Below, piece after piece: positions 18,801-23,928 of a stretch of DNA of 56,368 bases. The notes under the pieces were generated by a model that made no database searches, was not told where the DNA came from, and saw only the letters and a list, made by a program, of their open reading frames with translations. Each line of letters begins with the position of its first letter. Within the stretch, counting starts at the first letter, position 1. This stretch comes from Lachnospiraceae bacterium UBA7060 (lineage in GTDB: Bacteria > Bacillota > Clostridia > Lachnospirales > Lachnospiraceae): the NCBI GenBank assembly GCA_002493835.1, contig DLAA01000040.1:1-56368 (forward strand), given 5' to 3'. Position numbers and translations under genes: made by a program.

Positions 18801-20726
18801 ATGTTTAAGAAGGGCGATACATTGAGGATCAGGATCACAAATTATGAGGACAGCAATGTATCCGGAACTATTATGGTTGGGCCTGTCAGACCTGTCATGC
18901 TTGACAGTGAGCAGAAGCCGGTAGTTGTCTATGGAAAGCAGATGTGGTACAAATACAGCGTTCCAGGAGACGGAAGATACAAGTTCCCTGTTTCACTCGC
19001 TGAGACTGCGACGGAAGTGAATGTGACTTATCTGCTAGACAGTAAAGTGACAGGGACGGTTTCCTGGGAGGATTATAATCTGGACGGCAGATATCTGCAC
19101 AAGGGAGACATGGTGTATATGCTCGTATCAACAGGTGAAGACTCCGAACAGCATTTGACGCTTGGTGTGCCGGAAAAGATTACGCCGGCAGCTCTGAAGA
19201 TTGAAGAAAAAAATGAGATAGAGGTCAAAAAAGGCGAGACGAAATACTATGAGTATACGGCCCAGGAGGACGGTTATTACAGATTTGTACCGGAATCGAT
19301 TGACCCGTCAGATAGTCTGAACTGTTATTGCTATAAACGTTATGCGCAGTGGGATTATACGTATGAGGAAAGCGATGCAATCTACATCAGGAAAGGGGAA
19401 AGTCTGTTCTTTAGAGTGGAGGCGCCTAAGGAGGTAGATATTGCGGGAACTCTCGCTGTGACCAACAAAGATATTTATATGCTTAAAAACGGAGAGGCAT
19501 CGGGCGAAGTGGAACTTGAGCCGTGGGAAACCGCTTACTTCGCGTATATGATTTATGATCCGGGTATGTATGCATTTAGATCGATGGACGTTGAGACAGA
19601 GGGAACGAGCAATTTGCAAGGTGTGTTCCAGTTTGGCGACCGGGCAGGTGTTTCTAGAGTGCTCTCCGACAATGACTTTAATAAAGGCTTCTATTATCTG
19701 CGCAGATATACGGAAGAGAGTACACAGGCGGATCAGCTGAGCGAGGTGCTGAGAGTGACCAATACAACCGGCGATACGGTCAAATTCAAAGTTCGGGCGG
19801 ACCGGATAGAACCTGCAGAGCTTGTGGCGGACGATGAAGGAGAAGGAATACCCGTAGACAGGGTAGACAAGAAAGAGAATAAATACACATTCTTTACCTT
19901 TAAAGCGCCTGAGAGAGCAAGATATAGGATTGCCGCGGACAGCAAAGATGTGACGATCCGATTCATCAGCCAAAGCGGAAGTATTAGCCGTGAGCCTGAC
20001 CGATTATTTGAGAAAAATGAAGAAGTCCTCTTTGTCATGACATATACGGGCAGCGAGGAAAAGACAGAAAATGTGACGGTAAGTGCTAAGAAAGTCAGGG
20101 CGGAAGCGGCAAACGGCACGCAGCACGCATTTACGGTACCGGCAAATGATGTCGTGTGGCTGGAATATACGTTCGCAGATCCCTCAAAGATATACAGCTT
20201 TACTTTGAAGGAAGGAGAAGAAAAGACTTACACTGCTCTTTATACATCTGACAGTATTTTAGAAACTCCTGAGAAAACGAACAAGATATTTACAACATTT
20301 GCCCGGGAGAAGATTTTCTTCAGAATCCAGAACGCATCGAATGCAGATGTGGCATATGTGCTGGACGTTAAGGATAAGGCGGCTATCAAGGCGGAAACGC
20401 TCGGCAGGACGGAAAAGTTGACTTTCACTACTTTTGGTCAGGTAGAGCTCTTGACCTATACCGTTGAGGCGGAAAGCGCGTATCAGATTACCGGGGTGGT
20501 GGCTGATGATGGCAATTTCTCTGTAAAATATTATAATGAGAAAGGAGTATGTCTGAAAGATATGAGTGCGGATAGTTCCGTGCCTCAAAAGACAATGAAT
20601 ACTGAGAAACTGAAACCAGGTGAGAAGATATACATCAAAGTATATCCGTATTTCCAACAGAGCCATGATCCGGAAGAGGCATACGCACATGATGTTACGA
20701 TAACAATTGACAAGATTGTTGAATAG
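9897..20726 (+). CDS. giant secreted multidomain protein with PPC-like repeats
   Basis: A 3609-residue exported protein of unknown function. The start is TTG at 9897 (or TTG 9900), with AAAGGGG about 9 bp upstream; no ATG fits. Residues 1-29 are a signal peptide, probably cut near VYA-AEN. Residues 30-150 are Glu/Asp/Thr-rich and disordered. The first half contains beta-sandwich modules with YDG/MBG-like signatures (KEYDGEPVDI near 420, RPYDGNPII near 1028). The middle has Big2-like and Fn3-like segments (LKPNTTYVVYV, WKSSNTKVASI). From about residue 2255 to the end there are about thirteen repeats of 90-130 residues built on 'W/Y-x-x-F-T-A-x-x-x-x-x-Y-x-F', like the PPC (pre-peptidase C-terminal) fold, near 2259, 2353, 2451, 2562, 2670, 2801, 2902, 3015, 3114, 3211, 3330, 3419 and 3516. 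No LPXTG, SLH, choline-binding or terminal membrane segment is present, and no protease or glycosidase motif was recognised. It stands alone between a terminated leader and a strong terminator. Adhesin or matrix protein is a guess. Confidence 0.92.
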   Translation: MLKRKLFRRVLPMILSMAMLFQSVPVYAAENQSAVEASLTEDINVEEAMDDGKTAQAEVVPEEDVNGETVTGEEDLSGTESDGTMAGEAGSNDAVLEQTETGNADTGKADPVLEEDSSHQTAPEENNSGVGVKSEDKDATGTADDEKRPENNTVTTSTEDIQAVIKISDELSLPEFKREIGTNEQILFSTQYAQNRFNRVQEIVNKNVSVHVDDEKLDGLNAVLDYTWEVRTKKADETPDGKEVYSPLDIGVPEDAGEYRLHIQVPDIKGLCKGNDTYIYFSVSKRQLKPRFVFYDEGGNVQKDLLAVNSADTVGEFRQRLVNEYEFDAPDTDKKNIIDNITFNVYEVSKDAVRSEKPLGDEVSFYYSRNYIVTAEKPELNTTANNNYEVLFEEYYVINVSRLIETEITIELNEPGKEYVKEYDGEPVDISIIGVKKDNNIELVIVNKVKDGKLIEIPTAKAVPAWYTRSNAVENNTPQINDYVYTELDEAPKDAGEYFVRYKYVPEGEEADLYEGSESDPIKVTIEPKPLLIKPEAIEVFEGMTEEELEKALAEVEYKLTYKGNEITYDSPDEKKEFFGVAYSGDGDKARTQYYQPEFELQVREKTAAEGEDEIKFDDDDKWVNVVPKHVPLKASMENKKEKRQYRVKFTGNKVLYDRMGHITDRVLITDLSTNSANKNHIVQSDEALPKEIIKLKSTRIEVKPIIDSFISINTENKGTGSLSDPAFKVYDTDALFGSAGKRSDYKKAVLYENEQATDIKDTSDELTYIWYSSTLDKYEEYMAEDEDGRKKFESEDRWEWEKANIFDNVTDPDDGTLLTPADSGFYRLEIQYKDPEGVRLSASADVYFFIKQQEVIVAAENRYVTDGERWDDDTIKQPPLLYTIYEVPNNDIDTFNKMYAENRSALKVFKEFDEDSSLNLTWNVRREKWGTDGKPETGGNQIYEKIWEQNTGSQIILYGNRKYQAYAYIADLDANPQYKNYTCEIRPVAAADRADDQKTYRYWPGDILFTEGRLDISIDPEKMPHTRPYDGNPIITDPADLKKLITVKNADGEDLTEQLLNTEAEYGKDLVNVRWVWEYLEEEDQREPYQTIYGEYQVVPTQEAIYGGTYYLAVEFAGNETYAAYSYNAYEEKNAENKAAYSCRITKRPITITPKLNEGLKAGQYVSELYGFNPETGTDERLPVSVENLVEKDSGIFAYKELEGRYVVESGGDYWLSSYKGKGYPAFYHAIKEKRGYDFDIAVNMDTETLTPPYDETYLRCGRTYDVKFTGELAYPWKSSYEVTYQSARTAISERGKADITGTDFLPAGGGAVDVRYEYDAASKTYTIVPREGIRFFYEEEGRGLLDVNGDVIPFTDGNYVAFQIYVPREFEGDVNGTGFDAGKFIAKNNVKQAGGYVLQNLWERDFDDQGQFRGHILKALFPVKTDENGNIINEKPNFTITWEGADQGIDQVYTEKFELDLKDIALEADLKKAVAPKSLAFNGVNAKMAVGEEQQLDVKIKKAQLGDIIYLNYRLDGNVTRNEYLSVDPETGRITALKATKTPVTVEAYPVYRAEDGTVQEIKNGAKTAKTKITITPVTAPVIKKITVLDTAAEIQYTPVSDGYRREIFVKRVDDKAEVRTWNKEKFEEEIGRMKNGQWEGIFDLAPIYRPDRNDSIQRIPHLKPNTTYVVYVRNVSAVRTLDDGSKVTFCASGNVKSFATTKSMVQELKPYFTVNDGAPDKKNPVTLDENRNYTVELQAKSAQLSVYGLFKEREEAGKEAADEHDLLRYSLPLKSENKELLNYYAEPKLTYVISDDQNEVFEAADYKQIQSKYATVSNKGKIALKGVDLDGTATVWLSVISDNDVVGQCSLTITAEPDSVAGSKIKMKVGDTIALADCLQYKQAGKKVPFYRSSRMKLVTTKEEALEQGYRIEQIDKQFFITAVKPNKNQFKLKVTDDNIGADAEITLTSAQLDPVKKLKVSYVDNQQITINFAHAGSPEAFEILVKDARGSVVSRDLVQNDIFPWDDLRYVSADAPAYKQRQQQWIINDDQFLYTNTLAYFEKTQTYSYTIENSKIVRLSSYSISVTPVYELNRAAKDATTKVKTTDIPARNDTDLDAVSWVYGGIPVNYSGVQLAVSPYFTSGNTYTLDSGLQTDARDRVTDTLTWKSSNTKVASIKAIPGTYTATFKALTQGTTTIEVSSKITKKVIARYMVRIKAVGKGQPVFGGDYEPSWDSAFYRDVLAKWDPLYQGRLEVLTLSNDVTVSDADNTICDGTWVSFTAPKFGRYTFTRTGDANGVFMAIYDGRNLDDVDARNVVNGATQIDRYLEAGQKVYLKLSGNFTLSVEATEFAGLSADNTKDNPLVIKNNEWISFKAPIDNYYIFSGVDVSRFKVSDDQNPIVENTATDNNGPLSIVLKEGTTLFMQVRSTDNTESTSRLWVDYAKDKLSYEDKKEEVEVVLSKEDNARFVKFTAPETQKYQFSYEETAGLGLEYLIIEDNMDGDRIGMTQVVGTADDKKIITNTFELVKGQTIVFRFTANNEAFADKVTAVRVKIKVAFDRVIELRTDKDASVEHESTKMVFFDVPENGKYIFRTQRTDTSAYFSEVLDNDLKQLTSFPTHSWSFGMIVNDTSAVKKGDRIYLRVRNDNKETDADAGDALVTVEKVPVASLQVGTDKEQTVTDRCGEYWYTFTAQKAGFYEFGAAYKNSTQEKAAYKHTVNTTTQYDKVFGTVQGSLGISLSTTGTGEDLVVNANKAKRYMQAGETLTFALNTTWCGKDDRNADVKTNITVRVTELGLKAILADSTPEHVSIGAENEEVYYAFTAKEADDYTITFVPGKDIGTYEMYVTDDLNGSWGTQMDDDHFTQTLGAGQVRYIIIKSTDAEKAVSGDLKVTSTRRTETALESDVRTPFELKPDETKYYTFTATENSEVGLYSIVTEVQEDKDQLIPFVTVEAKGKSGEYRDIWTPYDAWPTYEEIDAGYEMFKKGDTLRIRITNYEDSNVSGTIMVGPVRPVMLDSEQKPVVVYGKQMWYKYSVPGDGRYKFPVSLAETATEVNVTYLLDSKVTGTVSWEDYNLDGRYLHKGDMVYMLVSTGEDSEQHLTLGVPEKITPAALKIEEKNEIEVKKGETKYYEYTAQEDGYYRFVPESIDPSDSLNCYCYKRYAQWDYTYEESDAIYIRKGESLFFRVEAPKEVDIAGTLAVTNKDIYMLKNGEASGEVELEPWETAYFAYMIYDPGMYAFRSMDVETEGTSNLQGVFQFGDRAGVSRVLSDNDFNKGFYYLRRYTEESTQADQLSEVLRVTNTTGDTVKFKVRADRIEPAELVADDEGEGIPVDRVDKKENKYTFFTFKAPERARYRIAADSKDVTIRFISQSGSISREPDRLFEKNEEVLFVMTYTGSEEKTENVTVSAKKVRAEAANGTQHAFTVPANDVVWLEYTFADPSKIYSFTLKEGEEKTYTALYTSDSILETPEKTNKIFTTFAREKIFFRIQNASNADVAYVLDVKDKAAIKAETLGRTEKLTFTTFGQVELLTYTVEAESAYQITGVVADDGNFSVKYYNEKGVCLKDMSADSSVPQKTMNTEKLKPGEKIYIKVYPYFQQSHDPEEAYAHDVTITIDKIVE

Positions 20727-20751
20727 GAAAAACCATTCAGAATGGTAATGC

Positions 20752-20797
20752 ACTGCCGCCCGTTGGTCAAAAACTGCGGGCGGCAGTTCCTTTCTTA
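20752..20797 (+). terminator. strong intrinsic terminator of the giant gene
   Basis: An 11-bp perfect GC-rich stem (20752-20762 with 20777-20787) is followed by a pyrimidine/T-rich run. A small hairpin (ACCATT-CAG-AATGGT, 20732-20746) precedes it. Confidence 0.85.
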
Positions 20798-20954
20798 TTT
20801 GATATTTTTATGAGTAGATTGAAGAAAAACGGACAGGATATTATTGCGGAAAAAGCGGCGGAAGACGTCCCTTTTTATAGCTGACAGGTTCATTTCCCGG
20901 GGAAAAGTTCAAAAGTACAAAAATGTAATAGAAAATTATAGAAGGAGAGAGTTT

Positions 20955-21881
20955 ATGGTAAAACGTATTTTAGACTGCAGCGCATCGGATCTCAAAGAAT
21001 ATCATTCCAGACAGCTTTTGGAGGCAATTGCCGCCAGTGAGGGACGTGTAATTGCTGGGGAATGTATTGGAGTTACACAGCCTTTGCTGACAGATATCAC
21101 AAATGCCGAAGTTGTAGCGGCCATGGGAGCGGACATTTTACTACTCAATATGTTCGATGTGCAAAATCCGGTTCTGCAGGCGCTTCCGAAGGTGGAGAAG
21201 CGCGAGACTGTGAGGGAGCTCAAGAGGTTGACGGGAAGAATAATAGGCATCAATTTGGAGCCTGCAGCACATGGAGAGGAGAATATGCAGGAGAATAATC
21301 CATGGGGGATGACGGAAGGCAGGAGAGCTACGGCACAAAATGGCCTTCTTGCGGCAGAAATGGGTGTAGATATGGTGCTCCTCACGGGGAATCCCGGGAA
21401 CAAGGTGGGCAATCGGGCGATTACGGATTCCTTAGCGGCGATTCGCAGTGCGGTGGGTGACAGATTAATTCTGGCAGCCGGTAAGATGCATGCTGCAGGG
21501 GTGATCAGTGAGAGTGCATCCCATATTATCACACGGGAAGATATCAGGACATTCCGGGAAGCTGGAGCAGATGTGATTTTATTGCCTGCACCCGGATCTG
21601 TTCCGGGCATCACAGTAGAATTTGTCAGGGAATTGGTAGAATATGCGCACAATTTGGGAGCGTTGACAATCACGGCGATTGGCACTTCTCAGGAGGGGAG
21701 TGATACTTCTGTGATTCGACAGATTGCGCTTTGGTGTAAGATGACAGGAACGGATATTCATCATATCGGTGACTCCGGGTATGTGGGTATGGCTCTTCCA
21801 GAGAATATTATGGCATATTCTGTGGCAGTGAGGGGGATTCGGCATACGTATCATCGGATGGCACAGTCAGTGAACCGATAG
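20955..21881 (+). CDS. conserved protein of unassigned function, probably TIM-barrel
   Basis: A 308-residue cytosolic protein. ATG 20955 is chosen because GAAGGAGAG lies 7 bp upstream; the frame is open further upstream but without a site. I recognise the opening MVKRILDCSASDLKE and ASEGRVIAGE as belonging to a conserved Firmicutes family that databases label inconsistently (haloacid dehalogenase-like, or a DUF). The alternation of short strands and Gly/Ala helices (MGADILLLNMFDV, GVDMVLLTGNPGN, AGADVILLPAPGS, LGALTITAIGTS) suggests a TIM barrel with phosphate-binding loops near the C-terminus. No haloacid dehalogenase Asp-x-Asp motif is evident, so that label looks wrong here. It has no operon partner: the giant-gene terminator precedes it and a perfect hairpin follows. 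Confidence 0.8.
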   Translation: MVKRILDCSASDLKEYHSRQLLEAIAASEGRVIAGECIGVTQPLLTDITNAEVVAAMGADILLLNMFDVQNPVLQALPKVEKRETVRELKRLTGRIIGINLEPAAHGEENMQENNPWGMTEGRRATAQNGLLAAEMGVDMVLLTGNPGNKVGNRAITDSLAAIRSAVGDRLILAAGKMHAAGVISESASHIITREDIRTFREAGADVILLPAPGSVPGITVEFVRELVEYAHNLGALTITAIGTSQEGSDTSVIRQIALWCKMTGTDIHHIGDSGYVGMALPENIMAYSVAVRGIRHTYHRMAQSVNR

Positions 21882-21911
21882 AAAAAGCAGTTCTACTATT
21901 TACTGTCAGTA

Positions 21912-21938
21912 GAAGCCTGTCACGCAGTGACAGGCTTC
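21912..21938. terminator. perfect hairpin between convergent genes
   Basis: A 12-bp perfect stem with a GCA loop (21912-21923 with 21927-21938) sits between the conserved protein and the minus-strand miniprotein. It lacks a T-run on either side, so termination is likely but not certain. Confidence 0.6.
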
Positions 21939-21943
21939 ATGTG

Positions 21944-22087
21944 TTAATCATAAAGTGATGTTCCGTATTTGATCTTTCTAAAAATCTTATATCCTAATGT
22001 ACCAAAGAGAGAAAATGTAATATACAGTGTGGAAAGCCCGCCTGCTGCACCGCCCACGATAATCAATAATAAAATTCCAATATTCAT
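21944..22087 (-). CDS. 47-residue single-pass membrane miniprotein
   Basis: A short gene starting ATG at 22087 and ending TAA at 21944. It is preceded on its strand by AAAAAGGAG about 11 nt before the start. The product begins MNIGILLLIIVGGAAGG, continues through a second hydrophobic stretch, and ends with the basic tail KIFRKIKYGTSLYD. The Gly-rich helix followed by a positively charged cytoplasmic end suggests an inner-membrane miniprotein with the C-terminus inside. I believe similar small proteins occur in Lachnospiraceae, but I cannot name a function. It is convergent with the upstream conserved protein. Confidence 0.6.
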   Translation of the reverse strand: MNIGILLLIIVGGAAGGLSTLYITFSLFGTLGYKIFRKIKYGTSLYD

Positions 22088-22152
22088 ATCTATATAATCT
22101 CCTTTTTCCACTTTTAGACGTATATTTTATTTGTTAATAAAAGTATTGATGC

Positions 22153-22214
22153 AAAAATCCGCATAACAAAAAGACAGCGCGACTTTCGGATATATCGTGC
22201 TTTAACGGATTTTT
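22153..22214 (-). terminator. terminator-like inverted repeat after the minus-strand secreted gene
   Basis: AAAAATCCG (22153-22161) and CGGATTTTT (22206-22214) are perfect 9-bp arms, with a smaller hairpin inside the loop (AGCGCGA/TCGTGCT with one mismatch). The outer arms end in T-runs on both strands. It lies just downstream of the gene at 22241-22666 in its reading direction. Confidence 0.5.
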
Positions 22215-22240
22215 TGCTGAATGTTGTGTGAAAAAAGAGA

Positions 22241-22666
22241 TCAGGATTTTTGTCCGTCCTGATGATGTATATAGTTTGTGATAATGATACTGCAGAGACA
22301 ATGTGAGACAGTTTTGCGCTGCAGAAAATGTCTGAATATAGAATGAGTATTAGTCAACGGGCTGCCCGAAAACAGATGCATAGAAAAATGCTTGATAGAG
22401 CGGGACACAGGTCTTATGCTGCGGCTTCTGGCGGCAGACATAGTTTCCTGTGGGCCAAGTTCCCGCGCAGATAAATATTCCCCGGCAGGAAAATTCTTTG
22501 TAATCGGAGAAATAGTGGCCGATCCATGGTTTACATAACATTCTTCAGAGCTACATACAATCCCTGAGATCTCAGAAGCAGAGACCGCACAAGGAAGTGC
22601 GCCCCAGAGGAGCAGGATCAGTATGTAGAAAAGACATAACCTTTTATTGAGGCCTTTTGAAAACAT
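22241..22666 (-). pseudogene. small secreted protein, probably frameshifted
   Basis: On the minus strand from ATG 22666 (an ATG 12 bp further upstream is possible). The N-terminus is a clear signal peptide: basic start, a Leu-rich core, and cleavage near VSA-SEIS. The next ~35 residues include CSSEECYVNHG and look like a mature secreted protein. After about residue 55 this frame turns into an Arg/Ser/His-rich stretch that does not look like a folded protein. Another minus-strand frame across 22350-22500 gives a more protein-like sequence (ICAGTWPTGNYVC, TCVPLYQAFFYASV) and ends at its own stop. A single indel near 22490 would join the two into a Cys-containing secreted protein of about 95 residues. 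I know no family for it. Confidence 0.45.
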
Positions 22667-22818
22667 GTTTGTCACCATTTCTGAAATACATATTTATATT
22701 ATGGGATGATAAAGAGTTTGTGTAACTTTTATCACGTACATATTGTAACTGGATGCGGCATAAAATGCAACCCATTTATTGTGTGCAGGGACTGATTGAA
22801 AAATCACAGAGATATCCC

Positions 22819-22847
22819 TTGAAGGGGTCTGTAGATAGTGCTATACT
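22819..22847 (+). promoter_or_regulatory. sigma-A-type promoter for the His/Cys-rich gene
   Basis: TTGAAG (22819-22824) and TATACT (22842-22847) with a 17-bp spacer, about 70 bp before the ATG at 22917. A 5-bp hairpin (GACAC/GTGTC) lies in the 5' leader. Confidence 0.65.
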
Positions 22848-22916
22848 ATTATCTATACAAATTTATGACACTTCTGAAAAGAGGTGTCCATTTTAGAAAA
22901 AGGAGGTGTTGCTACC

Positions 22917-23231
22917 ATGCGTATGAAAAGGCTTCTCACAGCGGCAATGACTGCCGCCCTGGTATCTACGCTCTTTGTGATGCCTGTTTCCGCTCACGGT
23001 CACGGTCATTACAGACAGACTCGAGTAGTAGTGGATACCGTAGATACGGAATGTCCGGTCTGCACAGTGGAGGGTTGTACGGAAGAAGGCCGTCACACTC
23101 ACGACGGACATGACTATTGTGGGTATGACCATGCAGATGGCTATTGCGATGGTTCCTGCGTGACGGTTTCCACTTCGAGGAGTACGGGTTCCGGCTGCGG
23201 ATACAGAAGCGGGAGACATGGCTGCCACTAA
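22917..23231 (+). CDS. secreted His/Cys-rich miniprotein, putative metal binder
   Basis: A 104-residue protein. ATG 22917 is supported by AGGAGGTG at 22901-22908. Residues 1-25 are a signal peptide (MRMKRLL, hydrophobic core, cleavage near VSA-HGHG). The mature chain begins HGHGH and contains CPVC, GCTEEGRHTHDGHDYCGY and DHADGYCDGSC, then a Ser/Thr linker and a Gly/Cys/His tail ending GCH. The density of His and Cys suggests extracellular binding of zinc, copper or nickel; this is inferred from composition only. It is a one-gene unit with its own promoter and terminator, and no metal transporter is adjacent. Confidence 0.85.
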   Translation: MRMKRLLTAAMTAALVSTLFVMPVSAHGHGHYRQTRVVVDTVDTECPVCTVEGCTEEGRHTHDGHDYCGYDHADGYCDGSCVTVSTSRSTGSGCGYRSGRHGCH

Positions 23232-23236
23232 AAGCG

Positions 23237-23276
23237 AATTCCCTGCCGGAAAGTATTTCGGCAGGGAATTTTAATT
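23237..23276 (+). terminator. strong intrinsic terminator
   Basis: A perfect 12-bp stem (23237-23248 with 23259-23270), 10-nt loop, then TTAATT. It closes the His/Cys-rich gene. Confidence 0.8.
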
Positions 23277-23320
23277 GGTGGTCTGATCAGTCTGCCCGCA
23301 TTTTTGTAGAAACAGCGGAT

Positions 23321-23506
23321 TGACAGGGCAAATTTGAATGCCAAAGGGTCATTGCTGGGACGAGAGATATGATCAGAGAAAAGCATATAAAGCTGATGGC
23401 TGCAAATATTCCGGATGCCGAGCTAGTATTCATTGAAGGGGATCATTTTATTGCAAATAAAAATGCCGGGGAATTTAACCGGGCAGTGCAGGAGTTTTTG
23501 ATGTAA
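23321..23506 (+). pseudogene. C-terminal relic of an alpha/beta hydrolase
   Basis: About 52 codons from 23348 to the TAA at 23504-23506 read as the end of an alpha/beta-hydrolase. VIAGTRDMIRE carries the acid residue and FIEGDHFIANK the catalytic His, finishing EFNRAVQEFLM. The same frame upstream still resembles the family (GKFECQR) but is cut by TGA at 23321-23323, and no nucleophile-elbow segment or start codon remains. It is a decayed remnant, which marks this intergenic stretch as a site of past deletion. Confidence 0.7.
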
Positions 23507-23549
23507 TTTTAATCATAGAAAATGCAGGCTTTTGCGCGATAGAAAACAC

Positions 23550-23578
23550 TTTTAAAGGTCTGTAAGGTATGATATTAT
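23550..23578 (+). promoter_or_regulatory. extended -10 promoter for the second leader RNA
   Basis: TATTAT (23573-23578) is preceded by TGA, giving an extended -10 element. A weak TTTTAA (23550-23555) lies 17 bp upstream. Confidence 0.45.
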
Positions 23579-23584
23579 GTAACT

Positions 23585-23668
23585 GTAAAAGGGGAACATG
23601 TAGTGGTCATTATTTGTGGACAATGCATGAAAGGGAAACTGTGGAATCATTTCTGCGGTTTCTTTTTT
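23585..23668 (+). ncRNA. second short terminated leader RNA
   Basis: About 84 nt from the predicted start to the end of a six-T run. The terminator pairs 23635-23641 with 23656-23662. TTCTATAAGGAAAT follows at 23670-23683, matching the motif after the giant-gene leader. No convincing reading frame is present. It lies about 260 bp before the GH25 gene, which also has a nearer promoter, so an independent sRNA is as likely as an attenuator. Confidence 0.45.
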
Positions 23669-23784
23669 GTTCTATAAGGAAATAATGTTCGCTGCAGAGC
23701 GACGATTTTTTCAGATATTTCCATCTATAATGTGAGAAAAATCTCTATACATTCCAGTGAAAACATGATATAGTTGTTAAGGAT

Positions 23785-23850
23785 TGTTACAATATGTGAT
23801 AAATTGTAATATTTCGCAATAAAGGTGTTACAAAAGTTACATAGATGACA
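23785..23850 (+). promoter_or_regulatory. promoter and operator-like repeats for the GH25 gene
   Basis: TTGTTA (23785-23790) and TAATAT (23808-23813) have a 17-bp spacer. A perfect inverted repeat, TTACAAT ... ATTGTAA (about 23788-23810), spans them. Two direct GTTACA repeats, 9 bp apart, follow near 23828-23842. These TGTAA-type repeats recall cell-wall regulator sites such as WalR boxes, but the spacing is not the canonical one. From the end of the leader RNA to here I see nothing else. Confidence 0.45.
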
Positions 23851-23928
23851 ATCCGAGCAAAAGATAACGAGAATTCGAGAATACGAAAGGGAAATATCCG
23901 AGGAGAAGCAGGCGGATAAAAAGTACAA

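Noticed and set aside
22753..22896. A 47-codon plus-strand frame upstream of the His/Cys-rich gene
   Set aside because: It contains the predicted promoter and start site of that gene, lacks a ribosome site and looks non-protein-like.
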